Shown here piece by piece: positions 1-8,419 of a stretch of DNA of 60,738 bases (position 1 is its first letter; every line of letters starts with the position of its first letter). The DNA comes from Hyphomicrobiales bacterium (GTDB taxonomy: Bacteria > Pseudomonadota > Alphaproteobacteria > Rhizobiales > Beijerinckiaceae). The notes below the pieces were generated by a model, which ran no database searches, was not told the origin of the DNA, and was given only the letters and a program-made list of their open reading frames with translations. The DNA lies in the NCBI GenBank assembly GCA_947455455.1, contig CANGOE010000006.1:1-60738 (forward strand). The letters are read 5' to 3'. A program made the translations under genes and the position numbers.

Positions 1-1069
1 CCTGACGCACGGCTTCAACCTGATGGTTCCAGCCCTGCATATAGGTTTCCGACAAATGGCCGCCGCCGGTATTGACGGGCAATTTGCCTTTCAGCGAAAT
101 GCCCTCCTCGGCCATGAAGCGGCCGACATCGCCGGTCGCGCAATAGCCATACCCTTCCAGCGCCAAAGGCACATGGCAGGAGAAGCTGTCATAGATTTGC
201 ACGGCATCGATATCTTTCGGACCAAGCCCCGCCATATTGAACACCTGCTCGGCGCACCGCTCCTGTGCCGGACGGTAGAAATCGAGCAAACGCGGCTCCA
301 GACTGGTTGCGCCCTTATTGGCATCATAACGGCCGACACCGTGGATCAGCACCGGCTTTTTCTTGGCGTTGCGCTTGGCATAATCGGCCGAGGTGATGAT
401 CAGGGCAACACCGCCGTCATTGATCAGGCAGTAATCGAACAGATGCAATGGCTCGCAGATATAACGCGACGCCATGTAATCCTCGATGGTGATCAGCTTC
501 TTCATCAAGGCGTGCGGGTTGAGGCTGGCATGCAGACGCTGTGCCACCGCCACTTCGCCCAACTGCGCCTCGGTACAGCCGGTCAGGGCCATGAACCGCT
601 GGAACATCATCGCATAGAGCGCGCCCTGCGAGGTAAATCCCCATGGCGCGTGGTAGATGTAGGACAGGAACATATTGCCGCCCATGGCCTCCGGTCCGCC
701 ATACTGGATGGCGGCAGAGCGCTGGTCATTGCCATAGACCAGAGCCACCACTTCGGCCATGCCGGTTTGAATGGCCATGCAGGCTTCGATCACCGACAGC
801 ATCGCATCGGCTTGCGAACCCCAGGTCGGGTTGATGCCCAGCAACTCCCCCATCCGCTCATAGGCAATGGTCGGCCCGACGATCAAACCGTCGATGTCAT
901 CACGCTCGATGCCCGCATCCTTCAAGGCCTTGTTGAAAGCAATGGCCGCATAGCCATAGGAATCATGCGGACGCTCGCCAGCCCTGACACGGGCATGATC
1001 CCCCACATAATCGCTTTCACCGATGCCGATGACTGCGGCAACCTTGCTCAAGTTTTTCGCTCTCGTCAT
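1..1069 (-). CDS. Thiolase-fold lipid-transfer/aldolase-like protein (partial)
   Basis: The reading frame is open from an ATG at 1069 to the window edge (about 356 codons), so the C-terminus is missing. It is a thiolase-superfamily protein of the lipid-transfer (SCP2/Ltp) type. It has an N-terminal VIGIGESDY strand, an internal LFDYCLINDGG segment and a late NTGGGHLSETYMQGW segment. The usual thiolase nucleophile motif (CSxG-like) is absent: the equivalent stretch reads GSQADAMLS. The later GHPxG motif is replaced by GHLSE. That fits a C-C lyase (Ltp2-like aldolase) or non-catalytic role better than a true thiolase. It lies 43 bp downstream of the CoA-transferase pair, probably in the same operon. 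It is a paralogue of the protein at 5001-6131. The start is supported by a GGGGAG stretch just upstream. The exact substrate is unknown. Confidence 0.8.
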   Translation of the reverse strand, partial: MTRAKNLSKVAAVIGIGESDYVGDHARVRAGERPHDSYGYAAIAFNKALKDAGIERDDIDGLIVGPTIAYERMGELLGINPTWGSQADAMLSVIEACMAIQTGMAEVVALVYGNDQRSAAIQYGGPEAMGGNMFLSYIYHAPWGFTSQGALYAMMFQRFMALTGCTEAQLGEVAVAQRLHASLNPHALMKKLITIEDYMASRYICEPLHLFDYCLINDGGVALIITSADYAKRNAKKKPVLIHGVGRYDANKGATSLEPRLLDFYRPAQERCAEQVFNMAGLGPKDIDAVQIYDSFSCHVPLALEGYGYCATGDVGRFMAEEGISLKGKLPVNTGGGHLSETYMQGWNHQVEAVRQ

Positions 1070-1112
1070 CCGTTCCACTCCCCGTCCCGCTGAAGGCTAT
1101 TCATAGACATTC

Positions 1113-2330
1113 TCATTCCAGCACACCGTCGTCCCGCAAGGCCTGCACCTGCGCGGCCGAATATCCCAGCAACTGTTGCAAAAGGTCTTCGCTGTGCTCG
1201 CCCAGAAGCGGCGGTCGCCTGAGATTGACGCGCTCGCCATCCAGCAAGAAAGGCGGCGAGGTAAACTGGCTTTCCCCGATTTCGGGATGATCGAGCGTCT
1301 GCCAATAGCCGCGATGGCGCAGCTGGTCGTCCTCTTCCATCAAGTGGCGCGAATTCATCACCATGCCCGCCGGTACGCCTTCGGCCTGCAAGCGCGCCAT
1401 CACATCCTTGGCCCCATGCTGGCGGGTCCATTGTGTCACGGCCTGCTCGATCCGCTCGACCTGTTGCAACCGTCCTTGCGCATGGGCAAGGGCCGGATCA
1501 GCGGCAAGCTCCGACAACCCCGTGACCTGACACAGCGCTTGCCATTGCCGGTCCGTCTCGACCGCAATCGCGCACCAGTCATCGGCCCCCGCACAGGCAA
1601 AGATATTGTGGGGCGCATGGAAGGGCGAGCGATTGCCCATCCGCTCGCGCTCCTGTCCGGTCAGGGCATATTCGAGAAACGGCAGGCCCATGCAATTGAT
1701 GGTGGATTCCACTTGCGAGAGATCGATTTTCAACCCGCGTCCGGTCGCCCGCCGGTGACGCAAGGCCGCCATGATCGCAAAGGCGGCATGATAGGGATTG
1801 GCGGCATGATCGGGAAAATGCGTGCCGGGTCCGATCGGCCCTTCCCCCTGATAGCCGGTCTGCCACATCAAGCCCGTCACCGCCGAGATGGTCATGCCCA
1901 CCCCCAGCAGGCTGGCCAGTGGTCCATCCTCGCCATACATCGGCATCGAGAGGTAGATGATGTCGGGTTTGATGGCTTTGACCTCGTCATAGCCCAGGCC
2001 CAGACGCTCCATCGCACCGGGTCCGAAATTATTGCTGACAACATCGGAGGTGCGGATGATGTCATACAGAATATCGCGGGATTTCCGGCTTTTGAGGTTC
2101 ATCGCCAGACTTTTTTTGCCGGTGTTGCGCGATGCGAAATAGCCGGACCGGTTGATGCCGGCGATCCCGTCCCTGAACGGCCCGCCCGCCCTGACCGGAT
2201 CGACCCGCGAACCGCTTTCGACCTTGATGATCTCGGCCCCGAAATCGCTGAACAGTTTAGTCGAGAACGGACCGGCCCCGGCCCATGTCAGATCGGCAAA
2301 CCGGATGCCTTTGAGAAATTGCGGAAACAT
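1113..2330 (-). CDS. CaiB/BaiF class III CoA-transferase
   Basis: A 405-residue family III CoA-transferase, which moves CoA between acids by way of an enzyme-bound aspartyl thioester. The N-terminus has the family hallmark (IRFADLTWAGAGPFSTKL, then DFGAEIIKVE), followed by the NTGKKSLAMNLK strand. The catalytic aspartate is probably Asp174 in FPDHAANPYHA. The start ATG overlaps the stop of the upstream CoA-transferase by one base (TGATG), so the two are translationally coupled. A GGGAGGG sequence precedes the start. Because the partner protein lacks the catalytic aspartate, this subunit probably carries the chemistry of a heteromeric enzyme. Substrate not identifiable from sequence. Confidence 0.88.
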   Translation of the reverse strand: MFPQFLKGIRFADLTWAGAGPFSTKLFSDFGAEIIKVESGSRVDPVRAGGPFRDGIAGINRSGYFASRNTGKKSLAMNLKSRKSRDILYDIIRTSDVVSNNFGPGAMERLGLGYDEVKAIKPDIIYLSMPMYGEDGPLASLLGVGMTISAVTGLMWQTGYQGEGPIGPGTHFPDHAANPYHAAFAIMAALRHRRATGRGLKIDLSQVESTINCMGLPFLEYALTGQERERMGNRSPFHAPHNIFACAGADDWCAIAVETDRQWQALCQVTGLSELAADPALAHAQGRLQQVERIEQAVTQWTRQHGAKDVMARLQAEGVPAGMVMNSRHLMEEDDQLRHRGYWQTLDHPEIGESQFTSPPFLLDGERVNLRRPPLLGEHSEDLLQQLLGYSAAQVQALRDDGVLE

Positions 2331-3538
2331 CAGGCCTGCCCTCCCGCGGTCTTTTGTGATGCGGCAAGTCCGGCCAGCACGGCTTCACTGTCCTGCCCCA
2401 AAGCGGGTGCACCGCGTTCGATCTGCCATAAAGGTTCGGACAACCGGTAGGGCGCACCGGGAAAGGCAACCGGATGGTCGAGACCGGCCATGCTGACCTG
2501 CTGGAAATACTGGCGATAGACCAGTTGCGGATCATCCTGCAGATCGGCCAGCTTGCTGACGGGAGCCATCACCAGCTTGCGCTTGAGGGCGTTGTCGCGC
2601 ATCTCCTGCTTGGTTTTATTGGCAACAAACCGTTCGAACAGCAGTTTGAACTCACTGCGCATCGCCGCCTTGCAACGGGTGGCACGATCGGCCCAATCGG
2701 CTTCGTGCAAACGGGACACGCCCTCGAACCCTTCTTCGGTCATCCATTGGATGATCCCGTTCCATGAAGCCGGCAAAGCGAGAGGGGCGGCCAGAAACAC
2801 ATAGCCATCCTTGCAGGCATAGGCCGCCTCGGTCGCATCGCGCACGCCCTCGCCGCCCCGGCTCGAAACGCGCTTTTCAAGATCGTAAACCTGAATGGCA
2901 TTTTGCAGGGAATGGGCAATGGCCTCTTGTGCCGAGACATCGAGCACATGGCCGTGACCGGTTGCCTCGAGGTCCCACAAGGCAATGGCCGTTGCGGCGG
3001 CGGCATAGAGGGAGGTCACAAACACGCTTTGCTGTCCCGCCAGTTGCAGGGGCGGTTTGTCAGGTTCGCCCGACAGCCACGCGATCCCGCCCAGTGATTG
3101 GGCGATCAGATCCGTCCCGACATATTGGCTATAGGGACCGGTCAACCCGAAATAGGAGACCGAAGTGACAATCCGCGCACCGGGCACGGCCAGAAGATCG
3201 GCCAGCGCCACATCGGCCTGCGCACCCGCCTCGTAAACCACAATCTGCGCATGCGACACCAGATCGGCCAACACGTTTTGGCCTGCGGCAGTAGCGAGAT
3301 CCAGCGTCAGGCTCTTTTTATTGGCATTCAAAAACGCATAGGGCACACCACCGAAGCGGTGCGGGTCCAGACCGGCCACACCGGGGGGATTCTGCCGGTC
3401 GGCGCGTCCTTGCTTGCTCTCGACCCTGATCACCTCCGCGCCCAGATCGGCAAACAAGCGGGTGGCATAGGCCCCCAACTCGCGCGTCAGATCGATGATG
3501 CGTATTCCGGTATAGGGACGAAGCGTTTGCGTGCTCAT
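2330..3538 (-). CDS. CaiB/BaiF CoA-transferase, probable non-catalytic partner
   Basis: About 402 residues counted from the ATG at 3538, where the family N-terminus begins (IRIIDLTRELGAYATRLFADLGAEVIRVE). An in-frame ATG at 3628 would add 30 residues unlike the family, so I prefer 3538. The fold is that of class III CoA-transferases, but the catalytic Asp position appears to be Gln169/Gln170 (LQLAGQQSVFV). That suggests a structural or substrate-binding subunit working with the downstream homologue, as in known heteromeric class III enzymes such as BbsEF. It is the first gene of the operon 3538 to 1. A GntR-type palindrome lies about 140 bp upstream. Confidence 0.85.
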   Translation of the reverse strand: MSTQTLRPYTGIRIIDLTRELGAYATRLFADLGAEVIRVESKQGRADRQNPPGVAGLDPHRFGGVPYAFLNANKKSLTLDLATAAGQNVLADLVSHAQIVVYEAGAQADVALADLLAVPGARIVTSVSYFGLTGPYSQYVGTDLIAQSLGGIAWLSGEPDKPPLQLAGQQSVFVTSLYAAAATAIALWDLEATGHGHVLDVSAQEAIAHSLQNAIQVYDLEKRVSSRGGEGVRDATEAAYACKDGYVFLAAPLALPASWNGIIQWMTEEGFEGVSRLHEADWADRATRCKAAMRSEFKLLFERFVANKTKQEMRDNALKRKLVMAPVSKLADLQDDPQLVYRQYFQQVSMAGLDHPVAFPGAPYRLSEPLWQIERGAPALGQDSEAVLAGLAASQKTAGGQA

Positions 3539-3673
3539 AACAATTGCAATCTGTCGCGAGGGTGAAACATCAATCGGGGCAGTCTTGATCCTGCAGTCTT
3601 TATTCTGGGCCGTACGGTCTAGGCTCATCGGTCAGGTCCGGCGGTGACGGAACGACCGATCAGCTCTGCTAAA

Positions 3674-3685
3674 ATAATGCATCAT
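3674..3685. promoter_or_regulatory. Candidate GntR operator 1
   Basis: ATAATGCATCAT, a near-perfect 12-bp palindrome close to ATGATGCATCAT. It lies in the AT-rich leader before the CoA-transferase operon. On the minus strand it overlaps a TATGAT -10-like hexamer, with TTGACT at 3706-3701 upstream. The spacing is 14 nt, which is short for a standard promoter. The AAAATAATGCATCAT stretch recurs inverted at 8371-8385. Confidence 0.55.
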
Positions 3686-3726
3686 ATAAATAATATAGCA
3701 AGTCAAGATTCGGCAAATCGCTGACA

Positions 3727-4554
3727 TTATCTCAAAATTTCAGTGAGATAGGCGTTGAAGGCCGGTGCATCCTCATAGCTGACCCAGTGGCCGGCGGCAG
3801 GAATGAGCTTGAAAGTCAGGTCGGGACGCACCGCCCGCAACACGGCTTCGCGCACGCCGAATTGCCCTGCGGCCACCGCATCCTGTTCGCCCCAGATCAC
3901 ATGCAGATGGTCGGGACGGGATTGCCGCAAGGCATCCGTGATGTTCTCGGTATTGGCAAAGCGGCGGCTTTTGACACGCGCCATGCCGACATTGATATGC
4001 TGGATGGTCACCGCCAGTTCATCGACATGCTCAGGATCGGCAATCATCAGCATGCCGAGATTGAGCTTGTGCAGGGCCGCCCGCTCGCTCTCCTCCATCT
4101 CGTGATCGGTGCGGTGCAGGATGATATTGGTGCGCGGCAGGCCCAAGGCCCCCGCTCCTACCAGCGTCAACGAGGTCAAAGGCGAGCGGTAGTGGCTGGC
4201 CGCATAGGCTCCCACCAGCGAGCCGAACGAAAAACCGACAATATCGAGCCGCTCGACCGGCTTGACCAATTGCGCCAGTCCTTGCGCGATCACCTGTCCG
4301 ATCCCGTCGGGGGTCGGATCGGGCGCATCATCGGAATCACCCAAGCCCGGAATATCGGGAACCAGCACACGCCGGAACTGTTTGAAATGGTCGATATTGC
4401 GCACCCAATGCCGCCATGAGCCGTAACCGCCATGCAACAGCACCAGCGTAGGTCCGGCCCCCCATTCGCGCCAGACCATCTTGCCGTCCCCGCAAGGGGT
4501 GGTGTGCCTGTCGGCCTGTTCCTCAAGTCGATCCAGCACGGCAGGTGCATTCAT
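3727..4554 (-). CDS. Alpha/beta hydrolase
   Basis: About 275 residues from the ATG at 4554, which has AAGGGA six bases upstream. In-frame ATGs at 4572 and 4593 are alternatives; the latter would overlap the preceding gene. Classic alpha/beta-hydrolase features are present: LVLLHGGYGSWRHW oxyanion strand, nucleophile elbow GFSFGS (Ser), acid in WGEQDAV, and the final histidine in PAAGHWVSYED. Similar enzymes cleave C-C bonds of ring-fission products, esters or lactones. It is the last gene of the operon starting at 8227 (amidohydrolase, SMP-30, Ltp-like, DUF35, this), so it probably acts late in the same pathway. The specific substrate is unknown. Confidence 0.85.
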   Translation of the reverse strand: MNAPAVLDRLEEQADRHTTPCGDGKMVWREWGAGPTLVLLHGGYGSWRHWVRNIDHFKQFRRVLVPDIPGLGDSDDAPDPTPDGIGQVIAQGLAQLVKPVERLDIVGFSFGSLVGAYAASHYRSPLTSLTLVGAGALGLPRTNIILHRTDHEMEESERAALHKLNLGMLMIADPEHVDELAVTIQHINVGMARVKSRRFANTENITDALRQSRPDHLHVIWGEQDAVAAGQFGVREAVLRAVRPDLTFKLIPAAGHWVSYEDAPAFNAYLTEILR

Positions 4555-4573
4555 GGCAGATCCCTTGTCCATG

Positions 4574-4987
4574 TCAGGACTGCTCGACAACAAATTTGGG
4601 CAAAGTGAAGTGTTCGGTCATATCCTGAAACACCGCACGGACGGGCAATCCTTCGGCCAGATATTCCGGCTTGTCACCGGCAAAATTGGCAACGATCAGC
4701 GGGCCTTCCGCCAGACGGACCAGACAGCACTGATAGGGCAGATCAGGGATAAACCCGCCCCAATAGGCGCGATGGAAGGTCACCCAGGACAGCAAGGTCC
4801 CGCGCCCGCTGACCGGCTCCCATGTTTGCTCTTCCGACAGGCAATGCGGGCAGACGGGGCTGGGCGGAAAATGCCCGTCCCCACATGCCTCACAGCGCTG
4901 GATCGAGAGCCGATGCGCGCGGGCATTCTCCCAAAATGGTTGCATCAGCAGATCGTCGACTGGCGGAAGCGGTTTTGTATAGGTCAT
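4574..4987 (-). CDS. DUF35 zinc-ribbon/OB-fold protein
   Basis: 137 residues starting at 4987 behind a strong GAGGAGG sequence. The N-terminal helix is followed by a zinc ribbon with two Cys pairs (CEAC and CPHC, spaced 11 residues apart), then an OB-fold (SGRGTLLSWVTFHRAYW, PYQCCLVRLAEGPLIVANFAG). This is the DUF35/ChsH2-C type. Such proteins bind acyl-CoA partners, and in steroid side-chain breakdown the DUF35 domain of ChsH2 forms an obligate complex with the Ltp2 aldolase. Here the gene lies 13 bp downstream of a cysteine-less thiolase-fold gene, the same pairing, so I infer a heteromeric acyl-CoA C-C lyase. It could also serve as a general partner for the second Ltp-like protein at 1-1069. 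Confidence 0.87.
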   Translation of the reverse strand: MTYTKPLPPVDDLLMQPFWENARAHRLSIQRCEACGDGHFPPSPVCPHCLSEEQTWEPVSGRGTLLSWVTFHRAYWGGFIPDLPYQCCLVRLAEGPLIVANFAGDKPEYLAEGLPVRAVFQDMTEHFTLPKFVVEQS

Positions 4988-5000
4988 GATCTCACCCTCC

Positions 5001-6131
5001 TCACGCGCGCGAATAGATGATGGAACGGGTGCAAGGCGTGACTGCGACATATTGGATGATGTTGCAGTCCTTGATCTGGCGGGCTCCACTTTCGCCGCGC
5101 AACTGGCGGACGGCCTCCACATTCAACGCCCAGCCCTGCATGTAGGAATTGGACAAATGCCCGCCATCGGTATTGGTCGGCAAAGCGCCGTGCAGGCCGA
5201 GCGTGCCGCCTTCGACATAAGGCCCGCTTTCGCCGCGCCCGCAAAAGCCGAAGCCCTCGAGCGAGAACAGCACGGTCGGGCTGAAATTGTCGTAACACAT
5301 CAACCCGTCAATATCCCCGGGGCCGACACCCGCCATGCGATAGACCTGATCGGCGGTATCGCGGGCCTCGGCATACCAGAAATTCTCGTCGAAATTGGAA
5401 ATGCTCGATTGGCTGAAGGCATCGCGCGCACCGACACCGGAAATCAGCACCGGCGGCTTTTTCAAATCCCTGGCGCGTTCAGCGCTGGTCATGATCACGC
5501 AGACCGCACCATCATTGATCAGGCAATAATCGAGCAGACGCAGAGGTTCGACAATCGGGCGCGCTTCCTCATGGTCCTCGATCGTCATCGGCTTTTTCAT
5601 CACCGCATCGGGATTGAGCAAAGCATGCTGGCGAAACGCCACCGAGACTTCGGCCAATTGGCGGGTGGTCGTGCCGTAACGGTTCTGGTGCATCTGGAAC
5701 ATCATGGCATGGGCCGCACCGGGCGAGGTGAACCCCCACGGATCCCAGATGCTGGCCGCCTCGTCGCCCCCGTAATTGACGCGGCGGGAGCGCCCGATAT
5801 TGGTATAGATGAGGGCGACATAATCGGCCGCACCTGTTTCAATCGCCAGCATGGCCTCGATGATGGCCATGCCCGACATGCGGCCATGCGGCGGCATTTG
5901 CAGGGTCCAGCGCGGATTGAGACCGAGCACCTCCCCCATCCGCGCATAAAACGGCACACGGCAACAGACCAAACCGTCAATCCGGTTCTTGTCGATCCCG
6001 CAATCCTCCACCGCGGCCTTGAAGGCCTTGGCACCCAGCGCGTAATCGCTGAATTGCGGAAAATTGCCGTATTCGGTCGTGCCGACACCGACAATGGCAA
6101 TCTTGTTTTTGAGAGCATCCATAGATGTCAT
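5001..6131 (-). CDS. Thiolase-fold Ltp2-like protein, likely acyl-CoA aldolase
   Basis: 376 residues from the ATG at 6131, with GAAGGG six bases upstream. It begins KNKIAIVGVGTTEYG like thiolase-superfamily lipid-transfer proteins. The thiolase cysteine region reads LQMPPHGRMSGMAIIEAML with no nucleophilic Cys, and the C-terminal active-site loop reads NTDGGHLSNSYMQGW instead of the thiolase GHPxG. Both features match Ltp2-type retro-aldolases rather than thiolases. The adjacent DUF35 gene strengthens this reading. It probably cleaves a beta-hydroxyacyl-CoA, but the compound is not evident. It is roughly collinear with the partial paralogue at the left edge. Confidence 0.85.
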   Translation of the reverse strand: MTSMDALKNKIAIVGVGTTEYGNFPQFSDYALGAKAFKAAVEDCGIDKNRIDGLVCCRVPFYARMGEVLGLNPRWTLQMPPHGRMSGMAIIEAMLAIETGAADYVALIYTNIGRSRRVNYGGDEAASIWDPWGFTSPGAAHAMMFQMHQNRYGTTTRQLAEVSVAFRQHALLNPDAVMKKPMTIEDHEEARPIVEPLRLLDYCLINDGAVCVIMTSAERARDLKKPPVLISGVGARDAFSQSSISNFDENFWYAEARDTADQVYRMAGVGPGDIDGLMCYDNFSPTVLFSLEGFGFCGRGESGPYVEGGTLGLHGALPTNTDGGHLSNSYMQGWALNVEAVRQLRGESGARQIKDCNIIQYVAVTPCTRSIIYSRA

Positions 6132-6173
6132 AGTGAACCCTTCAGACGCGGCGGGCACCGCGGGTTTGATCGG

Positions 6174-7082
6174 TTACGGATATTGGGCACCGCGTGTGCT
6201 GACATAGAGCGTAAAGACCGACGAGGCGCAGGTCATGAACAGGCGGTTGCGCTTGGGGCCGCCAAACACCAGATTGGTGCAGACTTCGGGCAGTCTGATC
6301 TTGCCGATCAATTCGCCGTCCGATGCAAAGACCTGCACGCCATCTCCCGCACTGGTCCAGACATTGCCGTCGATATCGACACGGAAACCATCGGAAACAC
6401 CGGGATTGATGACAGCAAAGACCCGCTGATTGTGCAGTTCTTTGCCCACCACATCCCATGCCTCGATATGGTGGTAGCCGGTCTGGCTGTGCGAGCTGGA
6501 AGTGTCGGCCACATACAGGATGGTTTCATCGGGCGAAAAGGCCAGACCATTAGGCTTGATCATCCTGTCCGTCGCGCTGGTCAATTCGCCGGTGGCCGGA
6601 TCATAGCAGAACACATGATTGATCCCGATCTCGCTTCGGGCCTTGTCACCGGTATAGTCGCTCAGGATGCCGTAATCGGGATCGGTAAACCAGATCGTGC
6701 CGTCCGAGCGCACCACCACATCATTGGGCGAGTTCAAGCGCTTGCCCTGATAGTGATCGGCCAGCACGGTGATGGTGCCGTCTGCTTCGGTACGGGTCAG
6801 CCGCCGCGCACCGCTTTCGCAGGTCACCAACCGCCCCTGCCGGTCGCGGCTGTTGCCGTTGGCGTGATGCGAGGGGGCGCGAAAGACGCTGACACCCGAC
6901 CCTTCGACCCAGCGCATGATGCGGTTGTTGGGAATATCGCTCCACAGATAGTAATCCCCATCCGCACAATAGACCGGCCCTTCAGGCCAGCGCATGCCGG
7001 TATGCACGGTTTCCAGCCTTGCACTGCCGACAATATAGGGCCGGAACCGTTGATAGTTGATCACCTCGACTTCAGGCGGCAT
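6174..7082 (-). CDS. SMP-30/gluconolactonase-family protein
   Basis: 302 residues, started at 7082 because GGGGAGAG precedes that ATG; an ATG at 7121 would add 13 unlikely residues. It is a six-bladed beta-propeller of the SMP-30/LRE family. Seen motifs: the metal-ligand Glu in MRWPEGPVYCADGDYYLWSD, LNSPNDVVVRSDGTIWFTDPDYG, KPNGLAFSPDETILYVADT and GVSDGFRVDIDGNVW. The family hydrolyses lactones with a divalent metal. In this operon it may open a lactone formed during breakdown of the substrate. No signal peptide, so cytoplasmic. Confidence 0.87.
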   Translation of the reverse strand: MPPEVEVINYQRFRPYIVGSARLETVHTGMRWPEGPVYCADGDYYLWSDIPNNRIMRWVEGSGVSVFRAPSHHANGNSRDRQGRLVTCESGARRLTRTEADGTITVLADHYQGKRLNSPNDVVVRSDGTIWFTDPDYGILSDYTGDKARSEIGINHVFCYDPATGELTSATDRMIKPNGLAFSPDETILYVADTSSSHSQTGYHHIEAWDVVGKELHNQRVFAVINPGVSDGFRVDIDGNVWTSAGDGVQVFASDGELIGKIRLPEVCTNLVFGGPKRNRLFMTCASSVFTLYVSTRGAQYP

Positions 7083-7150
7083 AGCACTCTCCCCAATTCC
7101 CGCGCAGATGGTGCGGCACAAGCCGCAAAGGACAACGCACCGATGGCCAA

Positions 7151-8227
7151 TCAGCGCAACCGGTAGAATTCACGCGCCGCGCCGTTGAACATGCGTTTGC
7201 GCTCGTCCGCGCTGTAGGAGGCGGTGATTTTCTTCAATGCATTCCAGAGCGCCTGATAGGTACAGCACTGCTTGTCGACCGGAAAATTACTTTCCATGAT
7301 GACGCGCCGGGGGCCGAAGGCATCAATGCCCGCCTGCACGAAAGGCGACCACGCATTGACCAGATCATCGGAATTGAGCGGCTTGTATTCGGTATGGAAC
7401 CCGAAACCGCCATAGACCATGCCAAGCCCGCCGATTTTGACAAAGACATTGGGGCATTGGGCCAACCGCTTCAGATCGGCCTGCCATTTGACAAATTCAT
7501 CCTTGAACCGGAACGCATAGGAGCCAATGCCCAAACGGCCACCGATATGGTTGAGCACAATTCGTGTGTCGGGGAAGGCATTGGCCAGTTCGACCAGCTC
7601 GGAAATTTGCGGGTGGAACAACCACGCATCGAAACTCAGATCACGCGGGGCCAGTTGGGCAAAGCCCTTGCGGAAATCGGGATCCGACATCAGATGGTGC
7701 TGGGCAACCGAAGGCAGGAAATCGGCGATCTGTTTTTCATCCGTCCATGTCAGCCCCTGCCGGATCCCGCGGAACCGCCCGCCGCTGATCGCCATATGCT
7801 GGTCGAGAATAGCCCCGACACGATCCCCCAGACGGAAATCGACATAGCCGACAATCCCCTCGCATACACGGGTTGCCCCGTAACGACCGCTGTCGGACAT
7901 GGCGGCAATGCCGCTCAGAAATTCGGTCTCGCCGAGGCACTTCAACTCTTCCGGCCCCGAGGCGCGCATCATCGAATGGGCCTGCACATGCACGGTCGAA
8001 ATCACATTGTGACCGCTACGGCGGATATCGTCGGTGATTTCGCGGATCAGATATTGGCCATTGGCATTGTCCCACAAATGATGGTGGGCATCGACAATCT
8101 CCAGATCAGGATCGACGACCGCTTCGATATCGGCCTTGCGTTGCCATACCTCCATCTCCTCGGTCGAACGCGGATAATTGCCTTTGAAGACCGGTGATTG
8201 CTCGGGTTGGTAACGATAGTCCGACAT
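7151..8227 (-). CDS. Amidohydrolase 2 family TIM-barrel hydrolase
   Basis: 358 residues with GGGAGA before the start. The first metal-binding motif is IVDAHHHLWD, followed by HVQAHS, FDAWLFHPQ, RIVLNHIGGRLG and the late MESNFPVD aspartate strand. This is the amidohydrolase-2 family, whose members include lactonases and decarboxylases such as ACMSD-like and PDC-hydrolase-like enzymes. It is the first gene of the minus-strand operon 8227 to 3727 and is divergent from the SDR gene. A GntR-type palindrome lies in the shared 192-bp promoter region. The reaction (lactone or amide hydrolysis, or decarboxylation) is not decidable from sequence. Confidence 0.87.
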   Translation of the reverse strand: MSDYRYQPEQSPVFKGNYPRSTEEMEVWQRKADIEAVVDPDLEIVDAHHHLWDNANGQYLIREITDDIRRSGHNVISTVHVQAHSMMRASGPEELKCLGETEFLSGIAAMSDSGRYGATRVCEGIVGYVDFRLGDRVGAILDQHMAISGGRFRGIRQGLTWTDEKQIADFLPSVAQHHLMSDPDFRKGFAQLAPRDLSFDAWLFHPQISELVELANAFPDTRIVLNHIGGRLGIGSYAFRFKDEFVKWQADLKRLAQCPNVFVKIGGLGMVYGGFGFHTEYKPLNSDDLVNAWSPFVQAGIDAFGPRRVIMESNFPVDKQCCTYQALWNALKKITASYSADERKRMFNGAAREFYRLR

Positions 8228-8370
8228 CTGTTTCTCCCATCACATCTGTTAGGCTTGAACAGGAGCCGACAACAGCCATCAATGCCGCGCGGACCCTCTC
8301 CGGTGTCATGCACATTTTTCAGGATATTCGTCAGACCAATACTGCCGCAACCCTTTTAATTATAAAAGAT

Positions 8371-8382
8371 ATGATGCATTAT
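8371..8382. promoter_or_regulatory. Candidate GntR operator 2 (divergent promoter)
   Basis: ATGATGCATTAT, a near-palindrome lying between the divergent amidohydrolase and SDR genes. It is preceded by a TATGAT-like element on the plus strand (8369-8374). It shares a 15-bp inverted match with the site at 3671-3685. A weaker related half-site, GTCATGCACATT, is near 8307-8318. Confidence 0.55.
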
Positions 8383-8419
8383 TTTTAAAGCGTGACAAGA
8401 AGCCAAAAGGAATAATTTT

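Noticed and set aside
1-1069. True beta-ketothiolase
   Set aside because: The nucleophilic cysteine motif and GHPxG loop are missing.
4986-7166. Long plus-strand open frame (726 codons) opposite the DUF35, Ltp-like and SMP-30 genes
   Set aside because: The minus-strand genes have clear family motifs and start signals; the antisense frame is a by-product of high third-position GC and has a low-complexity composition.
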